Of a stretch of DNA of 64,000 nt, positions 10,740 through 21,923 are shown piece after piece (position 1 is the first letter of the stretch; every line of letters begins with the position of its first letter). The notes under the pieces were generated by a model. That model had not been told where the DNA came from. It searched no databases and was given only the letters and a program-made list of their open reading frames with translations. A program made the position numbers and the translations under genes. The DNA is from Ursus arctos (taxonomy: Eukaryota > Chordata > Mammalia > Carnivora > Ursidae), in contig NW_026622863.1 in assembly GCF_023065955.2 (NCBI RefSeq), forward strand, positions 46,420,177 through 46,484,176, in the 5' to 3' direction.

Positions 10740-11530
10740 TTCTTATTTATGTCATTCACAAACTTATTTCTGTTTTACACAGTATGATTGACAGAAAATT
10801 CTTGATAAATATGCTATATTGTTTTGGACACAAGACGTTTTCTAAGCCGAACGATTTAACTACTCATCTACCCGTGTAATCTGGGCCTTCTGCGAGAATT
10901 CTTGTCATCGGAAAACGTATTTCTGTTTACACAATATGATTGACGAAAAAAAATTTATTTAAAGGAAAATTCTTGATACATATGCCATATTATTTTGGAC
11001 ACGAGATATTTTCTAAACCGAACGATTTAACGATTACCCAGATGTGTAATCTGGACTTTCTGCGAGAAATCTTGTCATCGGAAAACGTATTTCTGTTTAC
11101 ACAATATGATTGACGAAAAAAAAATTTATTTAAAGGAAAATTCTTGATACATATGCCATATTATTTTGGACACGAGATATTTTCTAAACCGAACGATTTA
11201 ACGATTACCCAGATGTGTAATCTGGACTTTCTGCGAGAATTCTTATCATTGGAAAATTTATTTCTGTTGTACACAATATGATTGACGGAAAAAATGGTTT
11301 TTTATGTAAAATTCTTGATAAATATGCCGTATTGTTTTGGACACGAGATATTTTCTAAACCGAACAATTTAACGATTACCCAGATGTGTAATCTGGACTT
11401 TCTGCGAGAAATCTTGTCATCGGAAAACGTATTTCTGTTGTACACAATATGATTGATGGAAAAAAAAATTTTAAGGAAAATTCTTGATAAATATGCCGTA
11501 TTGTTTTGAACACGAGATGTTTCTTAAACT
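10740..11530 (+). repeat. AT-rich tandem repeat, about 4.5 units of 170 bp
   Basis: Anchors recur at fixed steps. 'gtcatcgg' (or a variant) occurs at 10904, 11074, 11245 and 11415; 'tatgattg' at 10783, 10935, 11105, 11277 and 11448. The period is 170-172 except for a diverged first unit (152). Each unit contains 'ttctgtttacacaatatg', 'attcttgata', 'ttttctaaaccgaacgattt' and 'gtgtaatctggactttctg'. Units 2 and 3 are almost identical, which implies recent amplification. A further partial unit lies at 11810-11890. Confidence 0.93.
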
Positions 11531-11807
11531 AATCACTGAATTCTACATCAAAAACTAATGATGTACTATATGTTGGCTAACTGAACATAATAACAAAACA
11601 AAACTGAACATAATAACAAAACAAAACCGAAAACTAAGGAAAGAATAAAGCAGCTTTCTAGCTCATGGGGGAGAATGTAGAGTGGTCCGGGACTAAATTT
11701 CTTGCTTTCTGATTCCTATGTGGTTGATGGACACAATGACTTTAATACTGTTAGACACAGTAAAACAGCACCTCTGTTTTGCAAAAAAAAAAAAAAAAAA
11801 AAAAAAA

Positions 11808-11893
11808 CTTGTTTTCTAAACCGAATGCTGTGATTGTGGTTTAACTACTCGTATACCTGTGTAATCTGGGCTTTCCGCGGGAATTCTCCAGAT
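11808..11893 (+). repeat. Detached partial unit of the 170-bp repeat
   Basis: 'gttttctaaaccgaa', 'ggtttaactactcg' and 'gtgtaatctgggctttccgc' match the unit core. It follows the 26-base A run and is separated from the main array by about 280 unrelated bases. Confidence 0.75.
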
Positions 11894-12699
11894 GATAATC
11901 TGAAGAACGAATTACTTCACTAGTTTATCTAGGGCCAGTGGAGGCCGGGTGTGTGCTCAGCTCTCTCTCCGAGACACCACCTGACATATTGTACCAAACT
12001 CACAAGCCTGGCTCACAACTGTGAACGGGAATTTTAAAATTGAATCACTCATGCGACGCAGCACTAACATGGAGCTCAAACCACTGCTGAATTGGTCCTA
12101 GGCACCATCACATCTGGGTAGAACATGAAATTCTAGCCTGTGCTGACCACAAACGGTTACATTCTGCCACAGTTCTCGGAAGGAAGTTTATCTGGCCGAG
12201 CTCCACCGAGCTACTGCCTCGGTGACCTCTCTCTATAGAATAAAGCTAGTTTTTCATAAAATAACAATCGTAATTCTTTCAGAATTTATATAAATCTACG
12301 GGTGTTACCTTCATCAACACTTTCTCCTCCCGCTCAGAGCACATTTCAGATTCCTCCTGAATCTCTGCCTCCCAGATTTCAATAAAGTTTCGATTTGCTT
12401 TGCGGCCTCAGTTTTTTCTTGTTTCACACAACTGAGCAAATAAACTTCGTATCCACAAATGGAGTGTCTGCCGTCTTATTGCCCTATTCTAGCCTGACTT
12501 CTTCCTCCTGAATGGCTCCGGGTCTGTGGCCAGGACCCAAAAAAGAGGTAGGGAAAAACCATGATGATGAGAAAGAGAGCTCCATGGGGTGGGGTGGGGG
12601 TGGGGGTCTGCAGCCTGGGTGAGATTTGCTGAATGGATGATGGGGGTGGGGGGTGGCTTCCAAGGCTGATCCTCTGGGGCTCAGCATCCCAGGGGGCTT

Positions 12700-13110
12700 C
12701 GGGGATATCTCTTCTTCCCAGGAGAAGCTCAAGGTGAGAGAAGTACAAACCATGAACTGGTGGAAGGCATCTTTACCAGTTGCAGAATTTGGGCGGAGTA
12801 GAGCCAGCTGGGTTGAGGACTGAGCTGGGGGAAGGAATAGGGCCCCCAAAACTCATGTTCCAGGGGACCCACGTTGGGGGTGCGGGGGCTGGTGAAACTC
12901 AGAAGGCTGACAAGAACGCCCCCCTTGGGTCAGAAGAGACGCCGTGGAGGGGGAGAGGGTGTGGGTGGAACAACCCTCCCCAAGGAACCCCAGAGGTCCC
13001 TGGGGCTGACCTGGAAATATGGGGCCTGCACTGCCCTGAAGCTTCAATCGCCTCATTAGAAACTGAGCTTGGAAACGGCAGCCACGAACTCAGCCTTCAC
13101 AAGCCCCGGG
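12700..13110. repeat. Local duplicated segment, copy A (right part)
   Basis: Matches 19440-19870: 'gggggagagggtgtgggtgg'/'gggggagagggtgtacgtgg', 'acctggaaatatggggc'/'acctggaaatgggcagc', and 'cgcctcattagaaactgag'/'cacctcattattcaaatgag'. From 13110 to 14160 I see only GC-rich sequence with no identifiable gene or repeat. Confidence 0.6.
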
Positions 13111-14180
13111 CCCCCACCAACAAAGAGACTTGGGGGACCCATCTGTCCTCTTGAATCTATCTGCTCCCTGGGAGACCCCCACCCAGTGGTCTGTAAATAT
13201 GCTTTGTAGCCTGGCGGGCAGCTATGAGAGCCAAAAGGCCAAAAGCCTTTCCCACCACCCCATCTGTGCAGGTGACTTCACACACAGTTGGGGATCCTGC
13301 GGCTGGTGTCACATCTGAGCCGCCCTTGGCGGCAAACGCGGGAACTCTGTGGGCCGTCCACTTGACAGTCTCAAAAGCACCTACTAGTAGAAAGGCCCTT
13401 TTATTTAAGAAGAAATAAAACTGGCTACCAAGTGCCCTGAACCCCACAGAGTTTCCCCCTCCCCTTTCAAGTTGACCCCCAGACACCCAGGGCTCGGCAG
13501 ATTCTGCCCCCTTTCCTCATTGCACCCGGGCCCTGCCCGCTCGGAGCTCACCCGGCCTCAGTCCCCTTCCCAACGGCCTCCTGTCCTCCCTGTCTCCCGC
13601 AAACTAGTCTCCCCGTGCCTTCCAGTGACACCAAAACCCCCTGGAGGATCTTGATAATGAGTCCATGAGCTGAAGGGTCCTTGGGGAAGAAATGAGACCT
13701 TTGCCTCCTAGAAGAATCCTGAGTGACGCTGAAACTGCCTGACACAGGTGCTGGTTTGGTCTGGACCCTGGGAAACCCTGGCCCTCCCTGCCCAAACCAG
13801 GATCCTGCGACCCTGTTGCCTTTCTTTTCCCTTGTGCCCTCCGCCTCCGTTCCTCCAGCCTGGCAACCACACTGCTCCTGACCTGAACGCCCTTCCTCCC
13901 CGGAACGGCCTCTGGCCTCTGCGTGATCCCCGCACCCTGCAATCCTTCCTGGCTCTCTGAACTCGGCTCTCCCACTGGACTCCAGCCTCCCCCACCTTCC
14001 TCGCCCTGTTCCCCCCATCATCTGGGCCCCTCTGCCAAACCTTAAGCTCCTGTGCCCCCGGAGTCTCTGTCTGCAGTTCTCTGGGCTCCTACCATATAAC
14101 AACTCCCCACTCGACCAGGAGCTCTCCCAAATCCAGTGTTTTTTTGTTTGTTTGTTTTGTTTTGAAATAGTGGCTTTTCT

Positions 14181-14349
14181 GGGGCACCTGGGTGGCTCAG
14201 TCGTTAAGCATCTGCCTTTGGCTCAGGGCGTGATCCCAGCATTCTGGGATTGAGCCCTGCATCAGGCTCCTCTGCTAGGAGCCTGCTTCTTCCTCTCCCA
14301 CTCCCCCTGCTTGTGTTCCTTCTCTCGCTGGCTGTCTCTCTCCCTCTAA

Positions 14350-14392
<43 letters not shown>

Positions 14393-14408
14393 AATCTTTA
14401 AAAAAATG
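14181..14408 (+). mobile_element. CAN-SINE with expanded (aaat)n tail
   Basis: Duplications 'tttgaaatagtggcttttct' at 14161-14180 and, with one change, at 14409-14428. The tail is about 11 'aata' units, a likely polymorphic microsatellite. Confidence 0.95.
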
Positions 14409-14432
14409 TTTGAAATAGTGACTTTTCTGTTA

Positions 14433-14627
14433 CTTTTTTTTTTTTTAAGATTTTATTTACTTATTTGACAGAGATAGTGAGAGAGGGAACACAAGCAAGG
14501 GGAGTGTGAGAGGGAGAAGCAGGCTTCCTGCCGAGCAGGGAGCCCAATGTGGGGCTCGATCCCAGGACCCTGGACCACGACCTGAGCTGAAGGCAGACAA
14601 TCAACCGACTGAGCTAGTCAGGTGCCC
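14433..14627 (-). mobile_element. CAN-SINE
   Basis: Minus-strand element about 25 bases from the plus-strand SINE before it, forming an inverted pair. From 14628 to 15385 no gene or clear repeat is visible. Confidence 0.92.
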
Positions 14628-15385
14628 TCCTGTAGAAATTTCTGCTTTGCAGCGATCATTGTGGTGCAGATAACCGAGAACTGTCAAAACCAGGATGAGA
14701 GCAGACATTACGGAGAAGCCTCTCCCAACCTTCGATATCCTCGTACGCCCCTATGCTACAACTTCTCAATGTGGCAAACTGGTCCTGTTCAAAAGAGACA
14801 CAATATCTTCATAGCGATGCGATTGTGCCTCGTGATGAATATAACAGTTTCATCTCACTTGGAAGTGATTTAGGTATTTATGAATATCTGTACCGACTTA
14901 ATTTAGCATACAGATAATATTTTAAGTTACCTGAAGATCTTGGAAACTGTCTTCAGGCAAACATAGTACAAGACAAAATTAGCGAAGAAATTAAGTGTTT
15001 CAGTGTAAAAGCATTTTCCTTAGTTCATGGGCATTCGTTCCCCACCCTTCCGCCAGGCTGGAATCCCCGCTCTCCCCGGTCTGACAGCCCCCAGCTCACG
15101 TGCTTTTCCTCCTTTCAATCTTGTCATGCGCTCAAGTCCGGCCTCCGCCTCCCTGGTGTCCTGACGCTCTCCGATCCCTCCACACGCTCTAGACCCTGAG
15201 CCCCTCACTGGCTGGAATCTCTAGTGGCCTGACCCGAGTTCCCAGAGTCCTGTGCTAGCCCACAGGCTGCTATGCCCTCCGAGCTCTGCATGTGCACTCA
15301 CAATGTCCAACTCCCTCGAGGGATAAAAACACCCCTCCCTCTAGCTTCTGGAGGTTTCTTTTCAACCTTATGACTGCCTACTCCA

Positions 15386-15571
15386 GGGACGCCTGGGTGG
15401 CTCAGTGGGTTAAGTGTCTGCCTTTGGCTCAGGTCATGATCCTAGGGTCCTGGGATAAAGTCCTGCATTGGGCTCCTTGCCCAGCAGGGAGCCTGCTTCT
15501 CCCTCTGCCTGCCGCTCCCCCTGCTTGTGCTCTCTCTCTCTCTGACAAATACATAAAATCTTTAAAAAAAT
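15386..15571 (+). mobile_element. CAN-SINE
   Basis: Complete element. Flanks share a 'ctactcca' core ('gactgcctactcca' and 'accatctactcca'). Confidence 0.93.
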
Positions 15572-15929
15572 AACCATCTACTCCAACATGGGCTCTCTGA
15601 ATCCAGTGTTTTATCCCCAGTGTCAGGGTGCTTCTCTGAGTCTTTAAGAGTCTTCACAAATCCACCAACCCACTAACCCACCTCTCATGCCCCCCACCAA
15701 GTCTGCAAGAACGGCTCCCTCAGGCTCTAGGTGCTCTCCCCACAGCAGGTGGCTCAACCCTCACCTAGACTCCCTAGGCCCCTGGACCCTCCTGCCCTGA
15801 CAACACCAGGTCTGCTTAATCCTAAATGATGCTTAACACACAGACTCCGTACCATGCTTTACACTTTCTCATTCCCAAATGCCCAAAGGTCAGGAGAAAG
15901 TGGAAGGGAAGGCAGATACGACCTAAAGC

Positions 15930-16250
15930 CGCAGTGACTATAGGGAGTGAGGGGTTCAGAAGGAATGCACGGGTGTGCCAGTTAGGGATAAAGGGGTGGA
16001 GGATGTAGGGGTATTAATGGGGGACAATCAAAGGATTCAAGAGAGCTGAAAAAACATCTAAGCTAAAAAAAAAAAAAAAAGGATGCATAAGGATCAGGGG
16101 ATGATGAGAAGGGAGTAGTGTTAGATGAGCGAGGCTGGGGAGGGATTCCATGTTGCTAGAAATGCCCACTGAAGTCCCCCAGTGTCCTTAGCAGATGTTT
16201 GCCATTTCTGGAGATACTGAACTGAATTAGGGCCATAGCAGTGAACCACA
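15930..16250. repeat. Local duplicated segment, copy C (left part)
   Basis: 'gggggacaatcaaaggattc' plus 'aagagagctgaa' and 'gatgatgagaagggag' match copy B at 18800-19070, and 'cactgaagtccccc' lies near the same order. A 16-base A run interrupts it at about 16065-16080. Confidence 0.55.
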
Positions 16251-16337
16251 GTCAACAACAAAAGAAAAGATGACAAACTACAGAATAAGATACCCATGGA
16301 TTAATAAATAAACCAGAGAGAAAAAAGCTCGAAAAGA

Positions 16338-16530
16338 GGGGCGTCTGGGTGGTTCATTCAGTTGAGTGCCTGGCTCTTGATTTCGGCTCAGGTCCTGGGA
16401 TGGGGCCCCACATCAGGCTCCCTGCTCGGCCAGGACTCTGTTTGTCTCTCTCTCCCTCTGCCTCTCACCCGGCTTGTGCTCTCTCTCTCTCTCTCAAATA
16501 AATAAAAAATCTTGAAAAGAAAAAAAAAAA
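16338..16530 (+). mobile_element. CAN-SINE
   Basis: Head 'ggggcgtctgggtggttcat', short body and A-rich tail. Flanked by 'ctcgaaaagag'/'cttgaaaagag'. Confidence 0.9.
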
Positions 16531-16639
16531 CTTGAAAAGAGCAGGGAAAGAGTCCAGCTTGCTCAATCCCCTCACACAATCTCCAGGTCTGAAGCTTTGG
16601 AATCCCTCTCCTCTCTTCAGCTAAGACAGTCCCTCAGTG

Positions 16640-16745
16640 TTGCAGGAGAGGTGAGCAAACCCCTTCAGAGCGTTGAGTTCAGGGAGATTGAAGGAAAGGG
16701 GACCAGAGGAACTCCTTCTTTGAAAATCCATCCTCTTTAGAACAG
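16640..16745. repeat. Local duplicated segment, copy C (right part)
   Basis: 'aaccccttcagagcgttgag', 'ggaaaggggaccagag' and 'aaaatccatcctc' align in order with 19325-19415 ('aacccctcggagcgggcaga', 'ggaaagggaccagag', 'atcacccatcctc'). Confidence 0.55.
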
Positions 16746-18500
16746 AACCACGTCTCGGAAGACTTCATAGTGTCAAAATGTCCAAACCCCCAGAGTGACT
16801 ACACGTTCAATGCACTCCACGTTAAAATCCCAATGGCATTTTTGGCGGGAAGGAGAAAAAAAAATCATCCTTTAATTCATAACCCCAAGGAGCCAGAACA
16901 ATCTAGAAAAAGAGGAAGTGGGAGGCTTATATATCCCAATTTCAAAACATATTACTGAGCTACAGGAAATAAAATACACACGCATAGACCCATGGAACAG
17001 AACAGAGACCCCCCCCCCAAATAAAGCCTTCCACACTTGCCCAAATGATCTTCCACATGGTGCCATTCCCACTTGAATGAGAAAGGACAGTCTCTTCGAT
17101 GAAAAGCCTTGGGAAGACAGGGTAGCCACATACAGAGAAGGAAATCAGACCCTTCCTTTCCACCACACACACAAACTAACTGAACACAGATACCGCATCT
17201 CAACAGAGAACCTAAGACCATGAAGCTGAGAGAGGAAAGGGGGAGAAAAGCTTCATGACATCGGATTTGGCAATGATGTCTAGCCCACAACGCCAAAAGC
17301 ACAGGCAACAAAATTTCAAGCTTACAGACTGTTGGCCCTCAGGAGAAACAATCAACTGAGTGGAAAGGAAACCTACAGAGTGGGAAAAGCATTTGCAATT
17401 CGTATGTCTATTAAGGGATTAATGTCTAGAAGATGTAAAGAAACTCTAAAATTCACAACAACAAGAAAAACAAACTACCCAACTACACGGTGGACAAAAG
17501 TCTTGACGAGACTTTCTCCAAAGATACTACGGTAGGGGCGCCTGGGTGGCACAGCGGTTAAGCATCTGCCTTCGGCTCAGGGCGTGATCCCGGCGTTATG
17601 GGATCGAGCCCCACATCAGGCTCCTCTGCTATGAGCCTGCTTCTTCCTCTCCCACTCCCCTGCTTGTGTTCCCTCTCTCGCTGGCTGTCTCTATCTCTGC
17701 CGAATAAATAAATAAAATCTTAAAAAAAAAAAAAAGATGCAACGGCCACCAAGCTTCCGAGAACATGTCGGCGCCACTAATCATGACAGGAAGCAAATCA
17801 AAGAACTAACACGTATCGTGTCACACCCGTTAGGATGGCCCCTATCAACAGCAATGACCAACAGAACCCAAGAACCCAATCCGTAAAACCAGTCGTGCTG
17901 GCGAGGATCTGGAGGAATTGCACCCTGGCACGACGTTGGTGAAAACGTAAAATGGCCCGTCTGCTGTGGAACACAGTGCAGATTCCTCCAAACCAAGAAA
18001 GAGACTTACCACGCGATGGAGCCATCTCACTCCTGAGTTTCCCTCCATGAGAACTGGAAGCAACGTTGCGAAGGGTACTCGCACATCCCGTTCGTTGCGG
18101 GGTTATTCTCCAGAGTCAAGAGGTGGAAGCACGCACATGTCCACACACAGAGGAATGGAGAAAGAACGCGTGGCATCTTCACAACGGAACGTTGCTCAAT
18201 CCTAGAAAAGAAGGTAATTCTGGACCTTCTGCCAAGTGAAATGGGCAAGTCACAGAAAGACAAGAACCCTACGAGTCCTCTTATACGTGGTATCTAAACT
18301 AGTCACATTTATAGAAACAGAAAGAACTGTGGGGCCGTGGGGGCAGAGGGGGGAAACACAGAGCTGTGGGTACAGATCTTCAGTCACAAATGAACAGGAG
18401 CTGGAGAAGCGTGCACGACAGTGAGAATACGTGCCCGCTGCAGAACTACACGCTGGCACGTGCTTAATGGCAGCAAATGGAAGGTTACTGTGTTTTACTG
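16745..18500 (+). mobile_element. L1 LINE, 3' part of ORF2 and 3' end, decayed
   Basis: 'gagctacaggaaataaaata', 'agacccatggaacagaacag', 'gttaggatggcccctatca', 'ggaggaattgcaccctgg' and 'gtggaagcacgcacatgtcc' are diverged L1 ORF2 text in order. Many frame breaks; not functional. Split by the SINE at 17535-17733. Confidence 0.85.
17535..17733 (+). mobile_element. CAN-SINE, young type, inside L1
   Basis: Carries the young 'gcgtgatcccggcgttatgg' body. Flanks 'aagatactacgg'/'aagatgcaacgg' are the likely target duplication. Confidence 0.95.
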
Positions 18501-18559
18501 ACTATAATTTTTCACAGATTTCTTTAGGGGAGAAATTGGGGTGAAGAGTCCTGGGGCCT

Positions 18560-19090
18560 TTGAAACCTTCCTGCTTCAGAGAGGAAGCTCTGGGTGTGGC
18601 AAACACAAGGGGCTGGTGGGTGACGTTCATTTCCTGTTCCCGAGCAGCCCGTTTCACCCCAGATGGTTGCTTGTGGCGTCTCTGAGCCCCTCAAGAGCCC
18701 ACCATGGGGAGGAGGCTCAAAGCTCCAGTGGCGATCGGGAGTCGAGGGGCCAAGGTGGGAGGGGAAGGGCCGGGCAGGGACGGAAACAGGGGTAGAGGAG
18801 GTAGCAGCATGGAAGGGGGACAGATGAAAGGATTCAAGAGAGCTGAAGAGTCCAAGATGTGACATTAAAAATAAAAAGAAAGAAAGAAAAAGACAGAAGG
18901 GGGCGCCTGGCTGGCTCGGTAGGTACAGCATGAGACTCTTGATCTCGGGGTCCTGGGCTCAAGCCCCATGTAGAACTTACCTAGAAAAAAATTAAATTAA
19001 GTTAAATTTAAAAAGGAAGAATGAGGACAGCGGATGGTGAGGAGGGAGACACCTTAGACGAGCAGGTTGGGAAGCTCCTGAGCCAGGTGC
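18560..19090. repeat. Local duplicated segment, copy B (left part)
   Basis: Best match to copy A (9420-9960) and copy C (15930-16250). Interrupted by the older SINE at 18899-19011. In copies A and B the minus-strand translation shares a 'PVS-P-RPFPSH' run, which supports homology although it is not evidence of a gene. Confidence 0.6.
18899..19011 (+). mobile_element. Old CAN-SINE (short form)
   Basis: 'gggcgcctggctggctcggt', 'actcttgatctcggggtcct' and 'caagccccatgtagaactta', then an A-rich tail. Confidence 0.8.
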
Positions 19091-19269
19091 TGTGTGGCCT
19101 TTGAAGCTCCCTTGTGTTTAAGAAAACCTTTGCCCTTTCTGAAGGTAGTAAACAGAATCAGCACCCTAAAGGGGAAGCGTCTGGCTGGCAGGGCAGAGGA
19201 GAGAGGAGGAGAGTGGCTCATGGCATCAACAGGGGGTTAGGGCAAAGAGGACATTTTGCAAAGGGCACA

Positions 19270-19870
19270 AAACATGTCACTTGATGACGTTCCTCCCACT
19301 CCCGGGCTCCAGGACAGGCATCGAGGGAACCCCTCGGAGCGGGCAGAGCTTCAGCATCACAGGAAAGGGACCAGAGCGACCGCCTCTTGGAATATCACCC
19401 ATCCTCACTGAAGACAGCCAGATGTGCCCCGGGGCCGGTCCTCATTCTGGACTCAAGGGTACGTTGGGGTTCACATTAAGAGATGAGATTTCTTACCACA
19501 TTTTTGACCCCACGCAGTCCTGGGCCATGATAGCCACGCTGGGCTCACCAGCCCTGGGCTTGTTGAACAGACCCTCCCTTTTTCTAGGAGTCTTTGCCAC
19601 TTGGGTCCACGAAGCCCCGGCCTCCCCGCCTGCGGTGGCCTGAGAGACCTTCCGTGCAGGGACTGCCCTCCCGGGGACACGTGGGCAGGGATGAAGGCAC
19701 GTGATGAATCTGAAGACCCAGAGGAAGGAGCCTGGCTCAAGACAAACCATGGGGGGGAGAGGGTGTACGTGGAACCACCATCCAGTGGGGACATGTCCCC
19801 GGGGCCACCTGGAAATGGGCAGCCTGCCGCATGCTGGCTCTCACACCTCATTATTCAAATGAGGCTAGAA
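19270..19870. repeat. Local duplicated segment, copy B (right part)
   Basis: Aligns with 16640-16745 at its left end and with 12860-13070 at its right end, so copy B is the most continuous version of the duplicated unit. No domain-bearing open frame. Confidence 0.55.
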
Positions 19871-20069
19871 CCTCGTGTAAAGAGCTAGATGGAAGGACGT
19901 CTCAGGGAGAAAACGATCCAGAAGTTTGACTCTTCATGACCCCACCACACAATGATAAGAAAGGGGATCTACCCCCAGGAATGAGAGGACAGGGAGACCC
20001 ACCCTCTCTACTCACACCCACCTCCCCTCAAACCTGGAGCAGCCAGTGCACCTCAAGCCTGGGGGCCCA

Positions 20070-20190
20070 TCAGGTAGGGCTTTGGGGGCCACGTGAGGGG
20101 CTCTGGGTCTTATTCGAAGTGCAGTCAGACGTGTCTAAAGGGACTGTTTATTGTTTGATTTGTTTTCCAGAAGTGACACGATCTATTTAC
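20070..20190 (-). repeat. L2 LINE fragment
   Basis: 'gtagggctttgggggccacg', 'gggtcttattcgaagtgcag' and 'cagaagtgacacgatct' are reverse L2 signatures. Confidence 0.65.
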
Positions 20191-20269
20191 ATGATGTTAT
20201 CCTAGTGGTTTCACTCGGCTTGCCAGGTGGAGAAAGCTCCACAGAGGAGACAGTGGAAGCTGAGTGTGG

Positions 20270-20520
20270 TTGGGAGAAGAGTGACCCCCAGGGATGCCCA
20301 CACCCTGCTCCCCAGAGCCTGTGAATACGGGGCTGGACAGGGCAACGGGGAATTAAGGTTGTTAACAGGCTGGCCTTTAAATGGGGGACTATCTTGGGCG
20401 AGCCGATGGCTCCATCTGTGTCCGGCTTCTGAGCTACAAAACTCTAGGGTTAACAAACCGTGTTGTGTGAAGCCACTGAGGTTGTGGTAACTTGGTACAG
20501 CCGCAGTAGGGACCGAACGC
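20270..20520 (+). repeat. MLT1-type LTR remnant
   Basis: 'cctgtgaatacgggg', 'ggaattaaggttgttaacag' and 'gtgaagccactgaggttgtg' followed by 'gtaacttggtacagc' recall the ends of an MLT1 (ERVL-MaLR) LTR with an internal deletion. Confidence 0.55.
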
Positions 20521-20695
20521 CCTGCAAGACTGGTTAGACCAGGTCCACGTAGGAAACCACAGTTTGGACTCGTGGTCATAGTGGAGAAGAAACAGGGAGA
20601 GAAATAGGAGAAAGGTCAGGGCAGGTGGGGGACCTGGAGAGGGTGGGTGACAGATTGCACCTGGGGCGGGGGGGACCAAAGATTCAATAGGACTC

Positions 20696-21130
20696 ATGAT
20701 TCTTGCTGCAGCAACCACGTGGCGGGAAAGAGCTTTAATAGAAGGAGATGTGTGCAGGCCGAGCCTGTGTGAGGACCGAAGTGAACGCTGGAGTTCTGTG
20801 TGCAGTTCAGGTGCGGAGAGGGGACGCTGGGACGGGTTCGGCTTGGTCCCGGCTTATGCGGGAGGCCAGAGAGGAGAGGTGGGGGCCGTCCATCCAGCGG
20901 GACAGGATCCTCACAGTGTCTACCGGGGCCTGGAGGTCCTCAGACTCGTGGGGGTGGATGCAGGTGGGCGGTGGGACAGCTGACAGCGCACGGGCTGGAG
21001 CGAGGTCCCGCCTGGAGCAGCGCCTTCGTGTCCCGCAGCCCGCAGTGCTGTTCGCAGGCGGCCCTGCTGGTGGCGGGGCAATGCCAGCGCCTAAGGAGCA
21101 TCGTCATGTGTCTCTCGTGACCAGCAAACC
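20696..21130. other. CpG-rich stretch of unknown nature
   Basis: A GC- and CpG-rich block standing alone in the intergenic region, with no SINE, L1 or L2 signature. Open frames of 90-136 codons run through it in overlapping frames, which is typical of GC-rich sequence. From 21130 to 21690 nothing identifiable. Confidence 0.45.
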
Positions 21131-21697
21131 AGAAAACGCGTGGGGCTCACATTTCTAACACAACAGACCTCCAGGGCACCTACCGGACACTGTGAGTCCA
21201 CGTGTGCAACGTGCTTTCAGATACATGGAATTCGGTAGAGGTTTCTGGGACCCCGCTGGCTTGGGTCATACCCAGAGAGTCTGGAAGAGTCATCTGGACA
21301 AAAGGGTCACGTTGGCAGTGGGCCGTCAGCTGCTGCTTTCCGACGATGACGCTCAGCTTGTCGCTTCTGAAACAAAGTTTAAAGGTTCGGATTTTCCTGT
21401 CAACTAATTCATTTAAACACTGTAAGAGCGTACGAATTGTCCCGTTTCCCCTGTCACAGGTGACTATGAGGAATATCCACTATATGGCTTCACCCAGAAC
21501 TCTCATTTTTTATCAGAATTATCACTACTCCTGTAGTTTCTTACAGCCCCTGCTATCCTTGAAAGTATCCCCACTGACGGGTTCCTGATAGTCCAGCAAT
21601 CAGAACTCCCAGGACAAAGTTCACAGGCCACGGAGTGCTGGAAAGGCAGCCATCGAGCCCCACGTGTCCCCCCACACACTTGAAAAGTACATCCAGC

Positions 21698-21923
21698 GGG
21701 GCAGCTGGGGGCTCAGTCAGTTAAGCGTCTGACTCTTGATTTCGGCTCAGGCCATGATCTCAGGGTCCTGGGGATCGAGCCCCACATCAGGCTCCACGCA
21801 GAGCAGGAAGGCTGCTTCTCCCTCTCCATCTGCCCCTCCCCCGCCCCGCCAGCCCCCACTGGTGCACACTCCATCTCTCTCTCTCAAATAATAAATACAA
21901 TCTTTTAAAAAATAAAAATAAAA
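21698..21923 (+). mobile_element. CAN-SINE
   Basis: 'ggggcagctgggggctcagt' head, 'gactcttgatttcggctcag' body, A-rich tail that served as the target for the next SINE. Confidence 0.9.

Larger units (their letters stand above)
10330..12450 (+). mobile_element. Unidentified AT-rich insertion with LTR-like right end
   Basis: A 2.1-kb block unlike its GC-rich surroundings. It separates the left and right parts of local duplicate A. It holds the 170-bp tandem array, a 26-base A run at about 11781-11806, and three AATAAA-type signals near 12238, 12381 and 12437, the last two in a stretch resembling the R/U5 end of an LTR. No recognisable gag, pol or env. The open frame at 10493-10879 has no domain I know. 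Boundaries are approximate; an LTR element or low-copy carnivore insertion is my inference. Confidence 0.4.

Noticed and set aside
10493..10879. 128-codon frame leading into the AT-rich repeat
   Set aside because: Its C-terminal half is the first diverged repeat unit; no known domain.
14340..14400. Possible CRISPR-like or regulatory short repeats
   Set aside because: It is the (aaat)n tail of a SINE; no spacers, and the genome is mammalian.
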